From Formicarius rufipectus (Eukaryota > Chordata > Aves > Passeriformes > Formicariidae), in contig VXAU01001777.1 of NCBI GenBank assembly GCA_013399695.1, positions 62,001-126,000 on the forward strand: DNA of 64,000 nt, written 5' to 3'. The notes beneath the pieces were generated by a model that ran no database searches, was not told the DNA's origin, and saw only the letters and a list, made by a program, of their open reading frames with translations. This document shows, in pieces, positions 38,205-49,400 of the stretch (position 1 is the first letter of the stretch; every line of letters starts with the position of its first letter). The translations under genes and the position numbers were made by a program.

Positions 38205-40551
38205 AATGGGAGAAGGCACAACTCAACCAGGATTTATGTAAATTGTCTTCATGGTAAGATCATAAATAAGAACATACTTTGTTGGTCAAACCAAGTATTT
38301 AGTTCTGTTTGTTTGTTTTACTTTATTTCAAATAAGGAATACAAGAGAGGAGTTGATACAGGTGTGAGTTCTAGGAAAGATACTTCACAAAGTAGATATA
38401 GACATCTGACTTTATCAGCATTCATTATTAAGAGATAGGAGGGACTCTCCTATTGGATTTACTAGTTATTGACACAACTATGCATTTAATTTTCTGAGTG
38501 TCAGGAAAATCCCTAGTATATTTTAACTGTAAAAGGAATTTTTGAATGTTGCTGCAGACCAAATAAAGAACTAGTGATGATAAAAGATCTCTAATTCTTT
38601 CTCTGTATACACATGCGTGTATACTTCCAGTCTTATTTCTTCTTATGCAATGTTTGCTAAGGAATGAACTAAGTTCTGTTTACTGATGATGATTATCACA
38701 CAGCGGGATACCTGGGCTCTGAGGTTTTTCTTTTTCTTTTCCTTGTCTTGTGTGAAGTGGGATTAAGAAGATTCTTTCTTTGCACAAGAAAAGAAAAAAT
38801 GTTCATTATTTTAATTTATCAGTGTTTTAATTTTTACAGTCTTGGGAAATGTTAGTTTGGCAATAAGAGTAAATGTCTTTTTCTGAAACAGGAAAGAAAG
38901 AAAATTGAGTCATAGTTTTTGAAAATACATATGGTGTAGTGCTACTTGCCTTTTCTGATGACCCTTCTTCAGCACTCTTAACAGTGAAAATTTGAAAACA
39001 TAAAACCCAGTCATCTCACTATGTAATTCAACATAAAATTTAGTGGAGAAATTTCTAGATACTTACCACAATCTAAGCTTTTCTTATAAATACTAAGTAA
39101 ACTGTTTCCCGTTTAGTTTGTTTTTCAGTGTGTACTTGTATTCATTTTACTTAATTTTTATTATCTTTTTGGGTTTTAACTCTTGGCTGTAGAAGAGAGA
39201 ACATGTTCTCTTTAGTCACTCAGGTTACTGAAAGTGTTTGGAAATAACAATAAAATTTTTGAGTTCATTTCAAATAAGACAAACCAAAACAAACTCACTC
39301 AAGATGACATTTGTTTTGATAAATCTGTACATGTTGTGTGTAGTTATTTCAAAGTATAATTAACTAATGAGTTAAAGTTTTGCTTCCACTTTGCATTCTG
39401 GGTGTTGAGTTTTGTCCTGTGGGTGCTTCAATGCACCAGGCAGACTGGTGGAATAAGAAAGGTCTAAAGTGTATCAGTCCTCAATTAGGTGGGGGTTGAT
39501 AAGGTGGTGAACAACCTTATTCCTGTTAAAATTTGTTCAAAAGCTCTGAAAGGGTATCTTCTCCCACAGAAGATTTCAGTTGGATTGGGTCCTTTCAGCT
39601 TGCTTACACTATTTGGTTAAACTTGAAGATGAAATGATGCCTCTGTCTTGCTACAGCATAAACACCTGTGTGGACCTGAGTTAAGTGTAAGGATGCACAG
39701 GCATAGCTTCATGCATGATCCACTTCAAACTGGTTCTATACAGTGTGGCATTAATAAGCACAGCTTCAAGGTATGAGAAGTCCATGTCAATAAACTGAAC
39801 GCCAACTCAGAGAGCTTCTGTTGTAAGCCTTAATATAAAAGAGCACAAAGCCACTGTGGTCAGTAGAAGTAAAAATAGCAGGATAGAGGACAGCATCACA
39901 GTATGAGCTGTCTGTTGAAAAGAACTGAAAACTGTTTGTAGTGGATATTTTCTGGATTCTGCCTCAACCTTTACAAATAGATCACAGCTGGAGTATTTGC
40001 AGAACTTCACATCTTTGGGGCATGCCGAATGCTGGCTTTCAGTATAGATTCTTTTTTCCTTTTGCTATCTCAAGTGAGGTCAAAGTGCAGGTTTGAAGTG
40101 CAGGTCAAAAGGAACATATGATTGAAAATGTCCAAGATAGCAAGACAATTAAAACAGGAAGAAAGGGGGGAGGATAATAACAGGACTCCTTAGTCACCAA
40201 AGCATGGTAACCATCATCATTGAGCCTGACCTCTTGGTGTTTCAACTCCCCATGTCATACTTATACTTTAGGAACACAGTTAAAATTAAAAAAAAAAATA
40301 AAAGGAAAGAAAAAGCAGACACTAAGCTAAGAATACTACAAAAAGCTCTGTGAAATGGGATACTGGTATTGCTGTCTGAATGCTGTTTATACATAGTTTT
40401 AAAATGCTAATTTTCAGTGGTTTTAATTTTTATTTTTTTTCCCCTAACTGAGCGCATACATACCTGGGGAAAATGACACTTGGCATGTGGTGATTTGAAA
40501 ATCACTGTCTGGCCTTGATGTCTTCATCTGACAACATCTATATGTTGCCAG

Positions 40552-40565
40552 GTTGCCATGACAAC
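40552..40565. promoter_or_regulatory. RFX X-box motif
   Basis: GTTGCCATGACAAC differs at one base from the symmetric RFX consensus GTTGCCATGGCAAC: two half-sites in inverted orientation with a 2-bp spacer. A further GTTGCC half-site lies 8 bp upstream (40544-40549), giving three half-sites in 22 bp. RFX factors bind such sites in ciliary-gene and immune-gene promoters and in neuronal enhancers. No promoter or gene start is visible nearby, so a distal element or chance is possible. Confidence 0.4.
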
Positions 40566-40998
40566 GAAGTACAGTTGTAATTGCAACCCTGGAAAGGTAA
40601 TTCTTTCACTCAAAATGTGGCATACATTTAGCCTGTCTGAGGTTTCAACAAACCATCTTTTAACGACAAGTATTTTGAAAGGCTTGAATGAGGTAGTTTC
40701 TTTGATGTCAGGTTTTTTTATTATCTCATGTAGCTTAACTGGAAAGATATGTTGGCTTTTATTCAGTGGAGTCTGTATTTTTTTTAACCTTTTTATGCCA
40801 TATTTAGGTTTCAAATATATAGTATCAACTGTGAACCTGGAATTAACACATGAAAGCAAAATACCACATAAAATGTTCATTTGCTTGTGTTGGCAGTTCT
40901 GAAAGCAGGAGATCTTGATACATTCCTTATGCTTACTATCTATTAGGTTAAGTCAAATAAGCTTTACTGTATTAACTGCCTGTATTTTCTTAAATTGG

Positions 40999-41130
40999 AA
41001 AAAAAAAACCCAAACTAAACAAATCAAAAGGAAGAACCAAACAAGGGAAAAAAAAAAAAAACCACACAAAACCAACAGAATGAAAACACAGCCAAACACC
41101 ACAAAAGCACACTCATCAAACTCAAAAAAT
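40999..41130. repeat. A/C-rich low-complexity tract
   Basis: The plus strand is dominated by A with AAACC, CCAAAC and AAAAAACC phrases. It is the complement type of the T/G-rich tracts found elsewhere in the window and is one of only a few with this polarity. It creates spurious lysine-rich frames. Confidence 0.8.
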
Positions 41131-42018
41131 AACTTCAAATGTTTCTACTCAGCAGGCCACATAGGTGTTACAGTATGGCAAAGGCGATCTTAAAAAACTG
41201 CAGCAATCCTAAGAAATTTCTACCTGATTTCTATGTCTGTGAGGAGGGAAAAAAGGAATCAAGGAATTACATGGACATAGCTGAGCTTTCTCATTCATCT
41301 AAAATCCTAGCTGCTTAGAATGGGCAGCATTGGCTGCATTTTACCCTGTTGACAGCCTGACCCGTCTCCTCTGTCCATGACAACATACAGGCTCTTGCCA
41401 TCCATTTGCATGGCACAGGGAAAGTAATATGGCTGTCAACTATACTGTAGTAGTGGAAAAAGTCACTTTCCTTGGATGTTTTGGTTGTCATTTAGTTGCT
41501 AGAATATTGGGCTTTATACTCTGAAGGGTATAAACTAGCTCTAGAAAGTAAAAGCAAATGTGACACTAAGCTTTCCACATTAACTTCCTCAAACTGCAGT
41601 ATTGCTCCATGAGGACATGGTCGGAACATTTCCTAGGCTACTCAGGTCTTGCTCTCTAAATGATAGTAGTTATTTCAGATTTCTGAGATACATCAGGCAA
41701 CTTTAGCCTTCAAATTTATTAGAGGTTCAGTGAAAGCTGAACATAAACCCAGACTATTTAACTTCATATGGGATAAGTGCCTGCATTTATCTGCCTGTTT
41801 GTCTTGTTCATCCCCAACATATAAAATCACTCTAAGATTCATGAAGGGATGCTTGGGATTTTTTTCCCTTCCCTGAAATACAAGAGCAGGGTGGGGCTCC
41901 GAGTGTTTTAAAATCAAGCTGATTTTGCTAAACCAGCTTTGCCTTTGTAGCATATACTTCAATTACCTGTGGAAAAATAGTTTAAATGTGTTGAGGCCAC
42001 TCACATTCCTGTCTTATA

Positions 42019-42325
42019 GTTCAATGCTGGCTGCCAACTAGGCCCCACACAGACACTCATTCCCTCCTCACCCTGAGTGGAATGGGGGAGATAATCAGAA
42101 GAGTAAAAATGAGCAAGACAGCCTTGATCTCAACCCACAAGTTAACAGGCAAAGCAAAGAACACACACAAGAGAAGCAATGCAAGGAATTCATTCACTTA
42201 TTGCTATCAGCAAGCAGGTGTTCAATCATCTTTAGGAAAGCAGGGTTCTAACTCAGAAAACAGTGACTTGGGAAGACAAATGGCATATCTACAAGTGTCC
42301 CTCATTCCTTCTTCAGCCCTCCCTT
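42019..42325 (-). mobile_element. ERV LTR, left part, split by CR1
   Basis: This is the 3' half (minus-strand sense) of the same LTR family as 13684-14239. Shared blocks are GGATGGGGGAGA-like AATGGGGGAGATAATC, AAGGAATTCATTCAC, GCAGGTGTTCAATCATC, GGAAAGCAGGGTTC and AACAGTGACTTGGGAAGAC. The outer terminus near CTGGCTGCCAACTAGG is diverged, so the exact end is uncertain. A segment at 42114-42143 is inverted relative to the other copy. The partner half lies at 42970-43202, after a CR1 insertion. Confidence 0.85.
42114..42143 (-). repeat. Microinverted segment inside the LTR
   Basis: The plus strand reads GATCTCAACCCACAAGTT (42126-42143), while the homologous place in the other LTR copy (13767-13796) reads the reverse complement, AACTTGTGGGTAGAGAT-type sequence. 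The LTR sequence on both sides of the segment is in the same orientation in both copies. The inverted block is about 28-30 bp long, and in the uninverted copy its ends (AAACT ... AGTTT) are themselves near inverted repeats. Confidence 0.75.
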
Positions 42326-42969
42326 TCAGCCCTGAAGGACTCTGGGGTGTTGCTTGACAAGAAGCATAATGTGACTCAGCAGTGTATGTTTGCAGCCCAG
42401 AGTGCCATCCATATCCTGAGCTACATCAAAAGAAGTGTGGCCAGCATGTGTACAGGTCAGACGTAGCTGATTCTGTCCTCCTGCTCTGTTCCTGAGAGAC
42501 CCTACCTGGAGTATTGCTTCCACATCTACTGTCTCCACGCATAAGAAAGATGTGGACCTGTTGGAGTGGGCCTAAAGAAGGACCATGAAGGTGATGTGGG
42601 AGCTGGAACACCTCTCCCAAGAACAGATTGAGAGAGTTTGGAAAAGGCTCTAGGGAGACCTTACAGCAGCTTTTTGGCATGTAATAAGAAAAATGGGACT
42701 TTTTGCATAGACATGGAGAGACAGGAGAAGAGCAAATGGCTTCAAACTGAATGAGGGTAGGTTTAGATTAAATATTAGGATGAACTTCACCATGACAGTA
42801 GTGAAACACTGGAAGAGGTTGCCCAGAGAAGTTGTGGTTGCCCCATCCCTGCAAGTGTTCCAGTCTATGTTGGATGGGGCTTCAAGCTAGTGGAAGGGGA
42901 CCCTGCCAATGGTAGAGGGGTAGAACAAGATGAACTAAAGGCCTTTTCCAACCCAACCTGTTCTATGTT
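42326..42969 (+). mobile_element. CR1 LINE nested in an ERV LTR
   Basis: CR1 3' sequence is shown by GACTCTGGGGTGTTGCTTGAC, CAGCAGTGTATGTTTGCAGCC, GTGTGGCCAGCATGT, CTACCTGGAGTATTGCTTCC, AACACTGGAAGAGGTTGCCC and GATGGGGCTTCAAGC, ending near CCAACCTGTTCTATG. At ~640 bp it is the longest CR1 copy in the window but still lacks an intact reverse transcriptase. It interrupts the LTR at 42019-43202, so it is younger than that LTR. The LTR piece expected between 42325 and 42970, including its TATA region, appears missing, suggesting a target deletion. Confidence 0.92.
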
Positions 42970-43202
42970 GTATGGAATATCCTTTGGGTCAGCCTGGGTC
43001 AGCTATCCCAGCTGTGCCCTCTCCCAACTGCTTGTGCACCCCCATCCAACTTGCTGGAGTGGAGTGAGAAGCAGAAAAGGCCTTGACTGTGTGAGCCTAG
43101 CTCAGCAATCACAAAATCAACATTTTCCCAGCACAAATACAAAACACAGCCCCATACAGGCTGCTATGAAGAAAGTTCTCTCCTTCAGCCTAAGCCAGTG
43201 CA
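42970..43202 (-). mobile_element. ERV LTR, right part, after the CR1
   Basis: This is the 5' (U3) half of the minus-strand LTR: TATGGAATATCC, GGGTCAGCTATCCCAGC, GAGAAGCAGAAAAGGCCTTG, CAGCACAAATACAAAACACAG and CCCCATACAGGCTGC, ending CCAGTGCA as the copy at 13684-14239 does. Together the two halves total about 540 bp, close to the 556 bp of the uninterrupted copy. Frames over the CR1/LTR junction (for example 42890-43255) are chance. Confidence 0.88.
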
Positions 43203-46200
43203 TCCTGATAATTATTTTTTTAATGTTACGTCTCCTTGTAAGTCTAGACATCTGACCATTTCAGAAGGATAGGTCATCTGCAATAGCTGTAGCAGTATGC
43301 CAGCTGACTTGTTTTTTTAACTGGGGTTTTTTTGGCACTTGAAATTATTCAAAGCATTTTTCTTTGGCTTGTTTGTTTGTTTCCTCATTGTCTCCTAATG
43401 AAAGAAAGCACAAAGCCATGGTATTATTCAGCAAAATAGAACTTGTATGTTTTGAAACAAATCACACCTACATCCCTGGAGAAGCCCTAAAGCTCATTAT
43501 AAGCAAAGTACTGAGCTAGGCTTTCAATATTCTAAAACACAACACAGTGGTATAAGTTGCAGAGAAAGAATCTTTATTGTTTAGTTTGAAATAATCCTTT
43601 TATCTCTGAGAACTGTGCTTTGCTTGGATATCTGTATCATTTGAGTATTGTGTCATCTGGTAAGCAGTGTTCTAATTGTTTTTGCAGATGAGTAGTTTAA
43701 AAAGCTAGGCACACCTACACAGGGTAGAAAACAGCCATTCTGTGTTTAAAAGATGTTGAGCATCAAGCACATCACAGTACTAACTGGAAAGGCAAGTGGA
43801 GTTGGGAAGAGAGCAATCCCTAATACCTCTCTATGCTTCTTACTCTGAATATTGGTAGAGGGAGATATTTTAGTGCCTATGAATAAACAAACTGGGGGAG
43901 TGGTGTAATTCAGCTCAGAATTTGCTGCCTAATATGTATGAAATATATCAAGTGTTTTATGTTGAAAGTTAATTTTTCAGCTCTGGAAGTTTAGATAGTA
44001 AATCCCCCACTTTTTGCTATAAACTTTAGCACACAGGAAGATGAACAAGGATCTTACATTCTGGTTTCTGTTTTGTGCTGAATTTATTTTCCTTTCCTTA
44101 AAAACATTGGCCCAATGTTTGCTAGTTGTGGCCACGCCTTTGATTTCTTATTCGAGTTGCTACTGTTGACTGGCAGAGTCGCGATGTTGTGCCTTCAATG
44201 TTTAGGAGTTGTCTCAGTCCTATAATAATTCCACACTGTTATTTTGTTGGTTTGGATCTTCACCTACTGCACTATTGTGCTCTGAATTTTCTCCTGGCAT
44301 ATGAGGGGACAGAATTCTCCCTCTTTCCTTCCCCACTGAGTACAGATTCTTACCTTTCCTTCATGAGAACTGTGCCAACTAACCTTGAAATCATTTACAT
44401 GCTCTTGTAGTCTGCCCCCTGAATTCTCTGTATTTGCAGTTTATCTATTCAGAGTTTCATGGTAGTGTATAACTTACATGTTTGTTGCCCAGGATTAGAA
44501 TGTAAGTTTTTCATAGCTTGCACAATAAATGCAAAAGTAGGAAACCCTTCCGTATGCTTTATCTGTTGCCTCAAGGTCCTTAGGAATCCTTTTTTAAACC
44601 CTGCTGTCTCACCCTCTACTTAGAAAGGACTCCACCTGCTGAGAAAGCAGGTTTTTCACTTTCTGTATTGTGCCAATGCTCTTTAGGGGCTCGGTTCATC
44701 TGTTGTTGTGGTGACTTCATCGACCCCTTCAGTGCTCCTTTGCACAAAGCCTTAGAAGAACTCTGTTCTTGCTGTGGGTGAGCACAGCAGTGTTAAAAGA
44801 TAACCCCTTCACCTGAGCCTGCTTTCCACAGAGACATGTTACAGTCCCCTTTCCCACAGGCACACACTCTTCCTTAAAGCAAATATATGTCAATATCATA
44901 TTGTTCCCAAGTCTTTATAATTCATGTATAGACTGCCTTTATATCATTGTATTTCCTCTTTTTCAAGGAAACCTCATTAGAGTAGAGGTGAGCTGGTCCC
45001 CTGGATGCCTTTCTGATGTTGAGGCATCTCAGTCACAACACAATACTTATTGAGACTTCAGCATTCACTTAGTGTATGGCCTCTCATCATGAAATTGTTT
45101 TAGATCAGTTTTCATCTACCCTGTGTAAATCTCCTTTCTTGCTATGTGTGGAAAGCTGTACAGAAAGAGGCATTCATACCTCCCACTTGTCCTTAAGTTT
45201 ATTCATCTATGAAATCTGTGTTTCACACATGAGTATTAAAAGAGGTTATTTACATGAAGTAAGTGTGAATTAACCTGTAATGCTTTTGCAAATCTCTACA
45301 TCTGTGTGATCATTGAGGCAAATGGGTGACTGTGGTGTCTATATAAAAGAGAAACTACTCAGGTGCAGTTTTGTGAGCTTCTTGGAGAAGTCTGGATTCC
45401 AGAGCATGTTTGCCTGCCCATCAGGTGGGACTTGTAGTTAAAAGAGAGTAGTGACTGCATCTTTTCTGTTGCCCATTCATCATGCATGAAGAAGTTGTTT
45501 CTCACATAGAAATGTGATATAGAGATAGTACCTTGCATTCTCTGTATAGCCTTTGGTTTTAAATGTGGAAACATGGACTAATCTGCAAGAATCAAACTTG
45601 CAAAATGTATGATCCATGCCTATAAATCTGAGAAGCTATTTTGGCAATGAAAAATGTGTTTGAAGGGAAAACAGTTTTTTAAATCAGAGGGTCACACAAC
45701 ATTTTCTTGAAATTATAATTCAGTAAAGAAATTGATGTTAATTAGTGTTTAAATCTCTCATCTTGTCAGCTCTGTCTCGTGCCTTGTTTGAAATGGAATG
45801 TTTAGACAGAGCCTTCTAAGGCAAAATTTGTTTTCCTTAGTTCTTTGATACTGTTGTTAATGGGAAAGGCATAAAAAAAAGCTTTTTTTTAAGCAATAGT
45901 AGTAATGGAAGGGAATTGATATGATATTTGTATTATTTCATATGCAAAGCCCCAGAGGACTTATCAAGAGCTCTGATCTCTCTTCAAGAGTGGAGGAAAA
46001 AAAATGGGGTTTTTTTGGTTTTGGGTTTTTTGTTTTTTTGGTTTTTTTTTTTTTGGGGGTATTATAGTTACACCTAGAGGCTCCTTTCAAAATTTGCTTT
46101 ATCATATTTGACATTACACACATCAGTGAGCATCTTTCCCCAAAAAACTCCCAAACAGGAGAGGCAAAGACTACAGTAAAACTGATGTTGTGGTAAGCTG

Positions 46201-46330
46201 CCTTGTCTGGATTCCTTTGTGGAATTGAATGTGGCGGTGGCAGCAGCAGCAGCAGCTTGAGGTGAGCTGAAGGAGGAAACGGTCACAGTAAAGGCTTCCT
46301 ACAAGCACACTGATACTGCACCAATTTGCA
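43203..46330. other. Unique non-coding DNA
   Basis: No gene or transposon was recognised. A T/G-rich tract lies at 46006-46060 and a (CAG)5 triplet run at 46241-46256. The block around 44130-44830 is slightly GC-richer and contains a few CpGs but has no recognised identity. Confidence 0.5.
46241..46256 (+). repeat. (CAG)5 triplet microsatellite
   Basis: Five CAG units follow GGCGGTGG. It is short and imperfect at the borders; no coding frame is supported around it. Confidence 0.85.
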
Positions 46331-46432
46331 CCACTTCTGTAAAATATACTCCACTTCTGTAAAATATACTCCACTTCTGTAAAATATACTCCACTTCTGT
46401 AAAATATACTCCACTTCTGTAAAATATACTCC
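46331..46432. repeat. Perfect 5 x 20-bp minisatellite
   Basis: The unit CCACTTCTGTAAAATATACT occurs five times head to tail (46331, 46351, 46371, 46391, 46411) without a mismatch, plus CC of a sixth. Because 20 is not a multiple of three and the unit has no stop on the minus strand in any phase, all three minus frames stay open across it. That explains the overlapping minus-strand frames here. Perfect identity implies very recent expansion or ongoing length variation. Confidence 0.95.
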
Positions 46433-49400
46433 TAATGCAGTGTAGTATAAAAACACATGCACTTGCTTTAAATGCTGTGATAGTAGGGTGCATTGTAATC
46501 TGATGTTCATCTTGCACCTGGCAGATGGATAAAACAAAATATTGCACAAACAAATGAAACAAAAATAATCAACTATGCCCTATAAAGATGCGACAGTGTT
46601 TATTGGGGAAGGTATGTGTGCATATAGACATCATGTAAGTCATAAATAAACTGAGGTTATATAATATCACACACCAAAGCAATGTTAAAGTAGCCTTATT
46701 AAGGTCATCAAGTTTAGCTTTCAGGAACTAGGAGATGTTATTTTGAAGGTTGGTCTCTAATCTTTTCTCCTCTCCTGTTCGCTCTTTGTTGCACAGTCTT
46801 TGTATTTGTCTCACTGCATATCATTCAATTCCTGTTCAAATATAACAATTTATATCCTTCTGAGTATTTGAAGATATCATTACAAAATCCAAACCTTTAA
46901 ATGTTAATAAACCTGGCACCGATACAACTGTAAAATTCAACTGATATCATTATCCTCATTTAAAGATTTTTCTCAAGGTTAAAGCACAAAAACTACTGGA
47001 TTGTGAGTGGTAGGAATTTTGGAACTGAGGCAAATAGGTTATGGTCAAAACAGCAATTTCTTTGCATAATCCAAGACATGTGAGATCATGCTTCTCTATG
47101 TATTGTTTGGTTCAAAATATAGCTCCTTCTTGGATCCACAGCTAAGAAGTTTGTACCTACATCACTTCTGCAAGTTAGAGCCAGACTCTTCAGCTAAGAA
47201 CCTCAACAATGTAAAACAGAAATGTTTAACCAATTACAAAAGTTAACATTATGATTTGTCCAGCATTCTGTCTTCTCACACAGTGAGTATATACACATAA
47301 AATTAAATTCACCTTGGCAACATCCATAAGACACAACTCTTTTTTTTTTTTTTTTTTTTTTAATTGGCTTTAGTTANTTTTTTGTGCAATATCTCTTCAG
47401 CTTTCATAGGGACAACCAAACATGAAACAAAGGTCGCAACAATTTTGTGAGTGTTAATAATCTTTACGGATCCCCAAGGGGAAGTAAACGATATCCAACC
47501 ACATTTCACATACAAAGTCAAGTAAAGCAGTATCTGGTCAATTTTAAAGATACACTATGCAGCTAGCAGCTGATGTGACACATCATTTTATTATCTGCCT
47601 TGTGTCGTTGTCAGGAATGAAACTGTAGGACTACCCACAAATGGTGACTGAGTTCACAGAGATCTCAACAGTAATGGAAAGTTATTTTTCTTTAGCTCAA
47701 ACATAAGATACTGAAGGTTTAGTTGGGGTGGGTCTTGGGTTTAGGCTGAAGGTTTTTTTCATTTTGGGGCTTTTTTAAATGGTGTTTTGGGGTGCTTTTT
47801 TTCACTTTTTCTTTTTTCCTTTTCTTTCTGAGACACAATACAGAAGACAATAGTTTAGTCTTACGACCAAAATAGCCTGTGTCCTGCTTTTAATTTGTCT
47901 TTATTTGGCATATTGTCTTCCATTTTAAAGAGAAATTAGATTTTGATAGCACATACTGAAAGTTTTAAAGCTTTTTCTATGAAATGTAACAAAAACAATA
48001 AAAATTAACTTGAGTTTCTTTTTTTTTTTTTAAATATCGTAATTTCTTTTTAAGACACCTCGATGACTCTTGAGTAGGTGTAAGAAATCATAAGTCGGGA
48101 TAAACTTGATGACCAGATTTGAAAAAAATAGAAAGCTACACTAAAATAGATTCTTCTTCTTTATACATAGCACAGAATTAACTAGAATGCAGGATACATC
48201 TGGAGACTATTTCAGATGTTGTGTTTGTATTAAAGGATGTTTAATTTCCAGTGTTCTTAAATAATCAGTTCCATGAAGATTTTAATTTCTCAATGGATCT
48301 ATTTATTCTGTATGTATTATTAATGATGAGTTACAGTTGCATTAATGATGCCTCTTCAGTCAATAAACAGCTTCCAGCAAATATTTGAAAATACTTTTCC
48401 ATGAATTAATTTGTATTGTATGACATCTGATTTTCTGCTCAGAAATTCTCTCAAAACAGCAATTACTGTAATGTGAACTTTGTGTTGAATTTCTTTTATG
48501 AAGAAACCTGATAATTGTTTCGTTGTGATATCAAAATTTTTCCCTTGTCAGCCCTACTGTTTGTTAATTTGACAATTTGGAAATTTTCAGTCCTCCCTCA
48601 CATTCTGAAGCAGCTCTAAATGTAGTATGATAGTGCTGGAGAGCAGTGAGTGTAGAGAAGCCATCTCATGGAGCTGTCTGCAAATCAATGCTAGTCATTA
48701 GAAATAAATTCTAGTATTTATTGCTGCTCTCAAATATTTTCTCTCCTTGGATTAGGATATTGAGTGTTTCTCCTTCCTTTGCTTGATGTGTGCTGTAAAA
48801 ATGTTAAAACATTCAGACTATTTTAATAATCTTTTTAAGTACTGCTAATACTGTCAGCTGATCTGCAGTGGAGCATTGTTAGTCAAATGAGTAATTCCTC
48901 ATATTCTAGAAATAAGTATAATATTTAGAGATATTAATAGCATCTTCAATTTGGGTAGGTGTTGCACTGTTATTTCAATATGTAAGTATCTTGAAAAGGT
49001 CAAAAGTCTTGCTTCCTTAGGCAAAAATGATTTTTGTCATCTCCAGGCACACCTCAGCCCAGCAGTGTGCTTTGGCAGGGGGAGCCAGGGGAGGCACAGA
49101 ATGTGCTCCCCTGTTGTTGGCCATGCATGTGTCTTTCAGTCTGTGACTTGTGAGTAGGTCAAGGGCAAGCTTTGACAAGGCTGTACCTTTCTGTGACTGG
49201 AGCTAAGGACTGTCTGTTCAGGCCTAAAGGAACTAATTGTAATGTCAGTATGGAATGTCAAAACATTTGTACAGTCAATATTCATCCTTCTTTAATATAC
49301 CACTTGTTTTTAAAGTTTCCTCAGAGTAAGTAAGCGCAGAACATCACTGATTGATTGTATTTGCACTAACCAGCAGCATCACTATGGGGCTGTGTGAACA

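Larger units (their letters stand above)
37013..42018. other. Unique non-coding DNA around an assembly gap
   Basis: No gene was recognised. A short (TG)n run lies near 37060 and an A-run at 37236-37248. The sequence just left of the gap (37950-38100) carries several CpGs (ACACGATCCC, CTACGTGATAACGATG, TTGACGATGG) and may be a conserved element cut by the gap. Region 39400-40030 is mildly GC-richer without recognisable identity. Frames of 114-118 codons at 40524-40902 lie on opposite strands of the same DNA and match nothing known. Confidence 0.5.

Noticed and set aside
37931..38438. Two frames of 96 and 114 codons crossing the N gap
   Set aside because: They read through fifty unknown bases and a homopolymer; nothing supports translation.
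42890..43255. 121-codon plus-strand frame
   Set aside because: It spans the CR1 3' end and the antisense LTR, so it is repeat-derived chance coding.
46331..46432. Possible CRISPR-like repeat array
   Set aside because: The units are directly adjacent without spacers and the host is a vertebrate; it is a minisatellite.
46283..46562. Overlapping minus-strand frames of 87-88 codons with a repeated YFTEVEYILQKW pattern
   Set aside because: Explained entirely by the stop-free 20-bp minisatellite; the same peptide cycle appears in all three frames.
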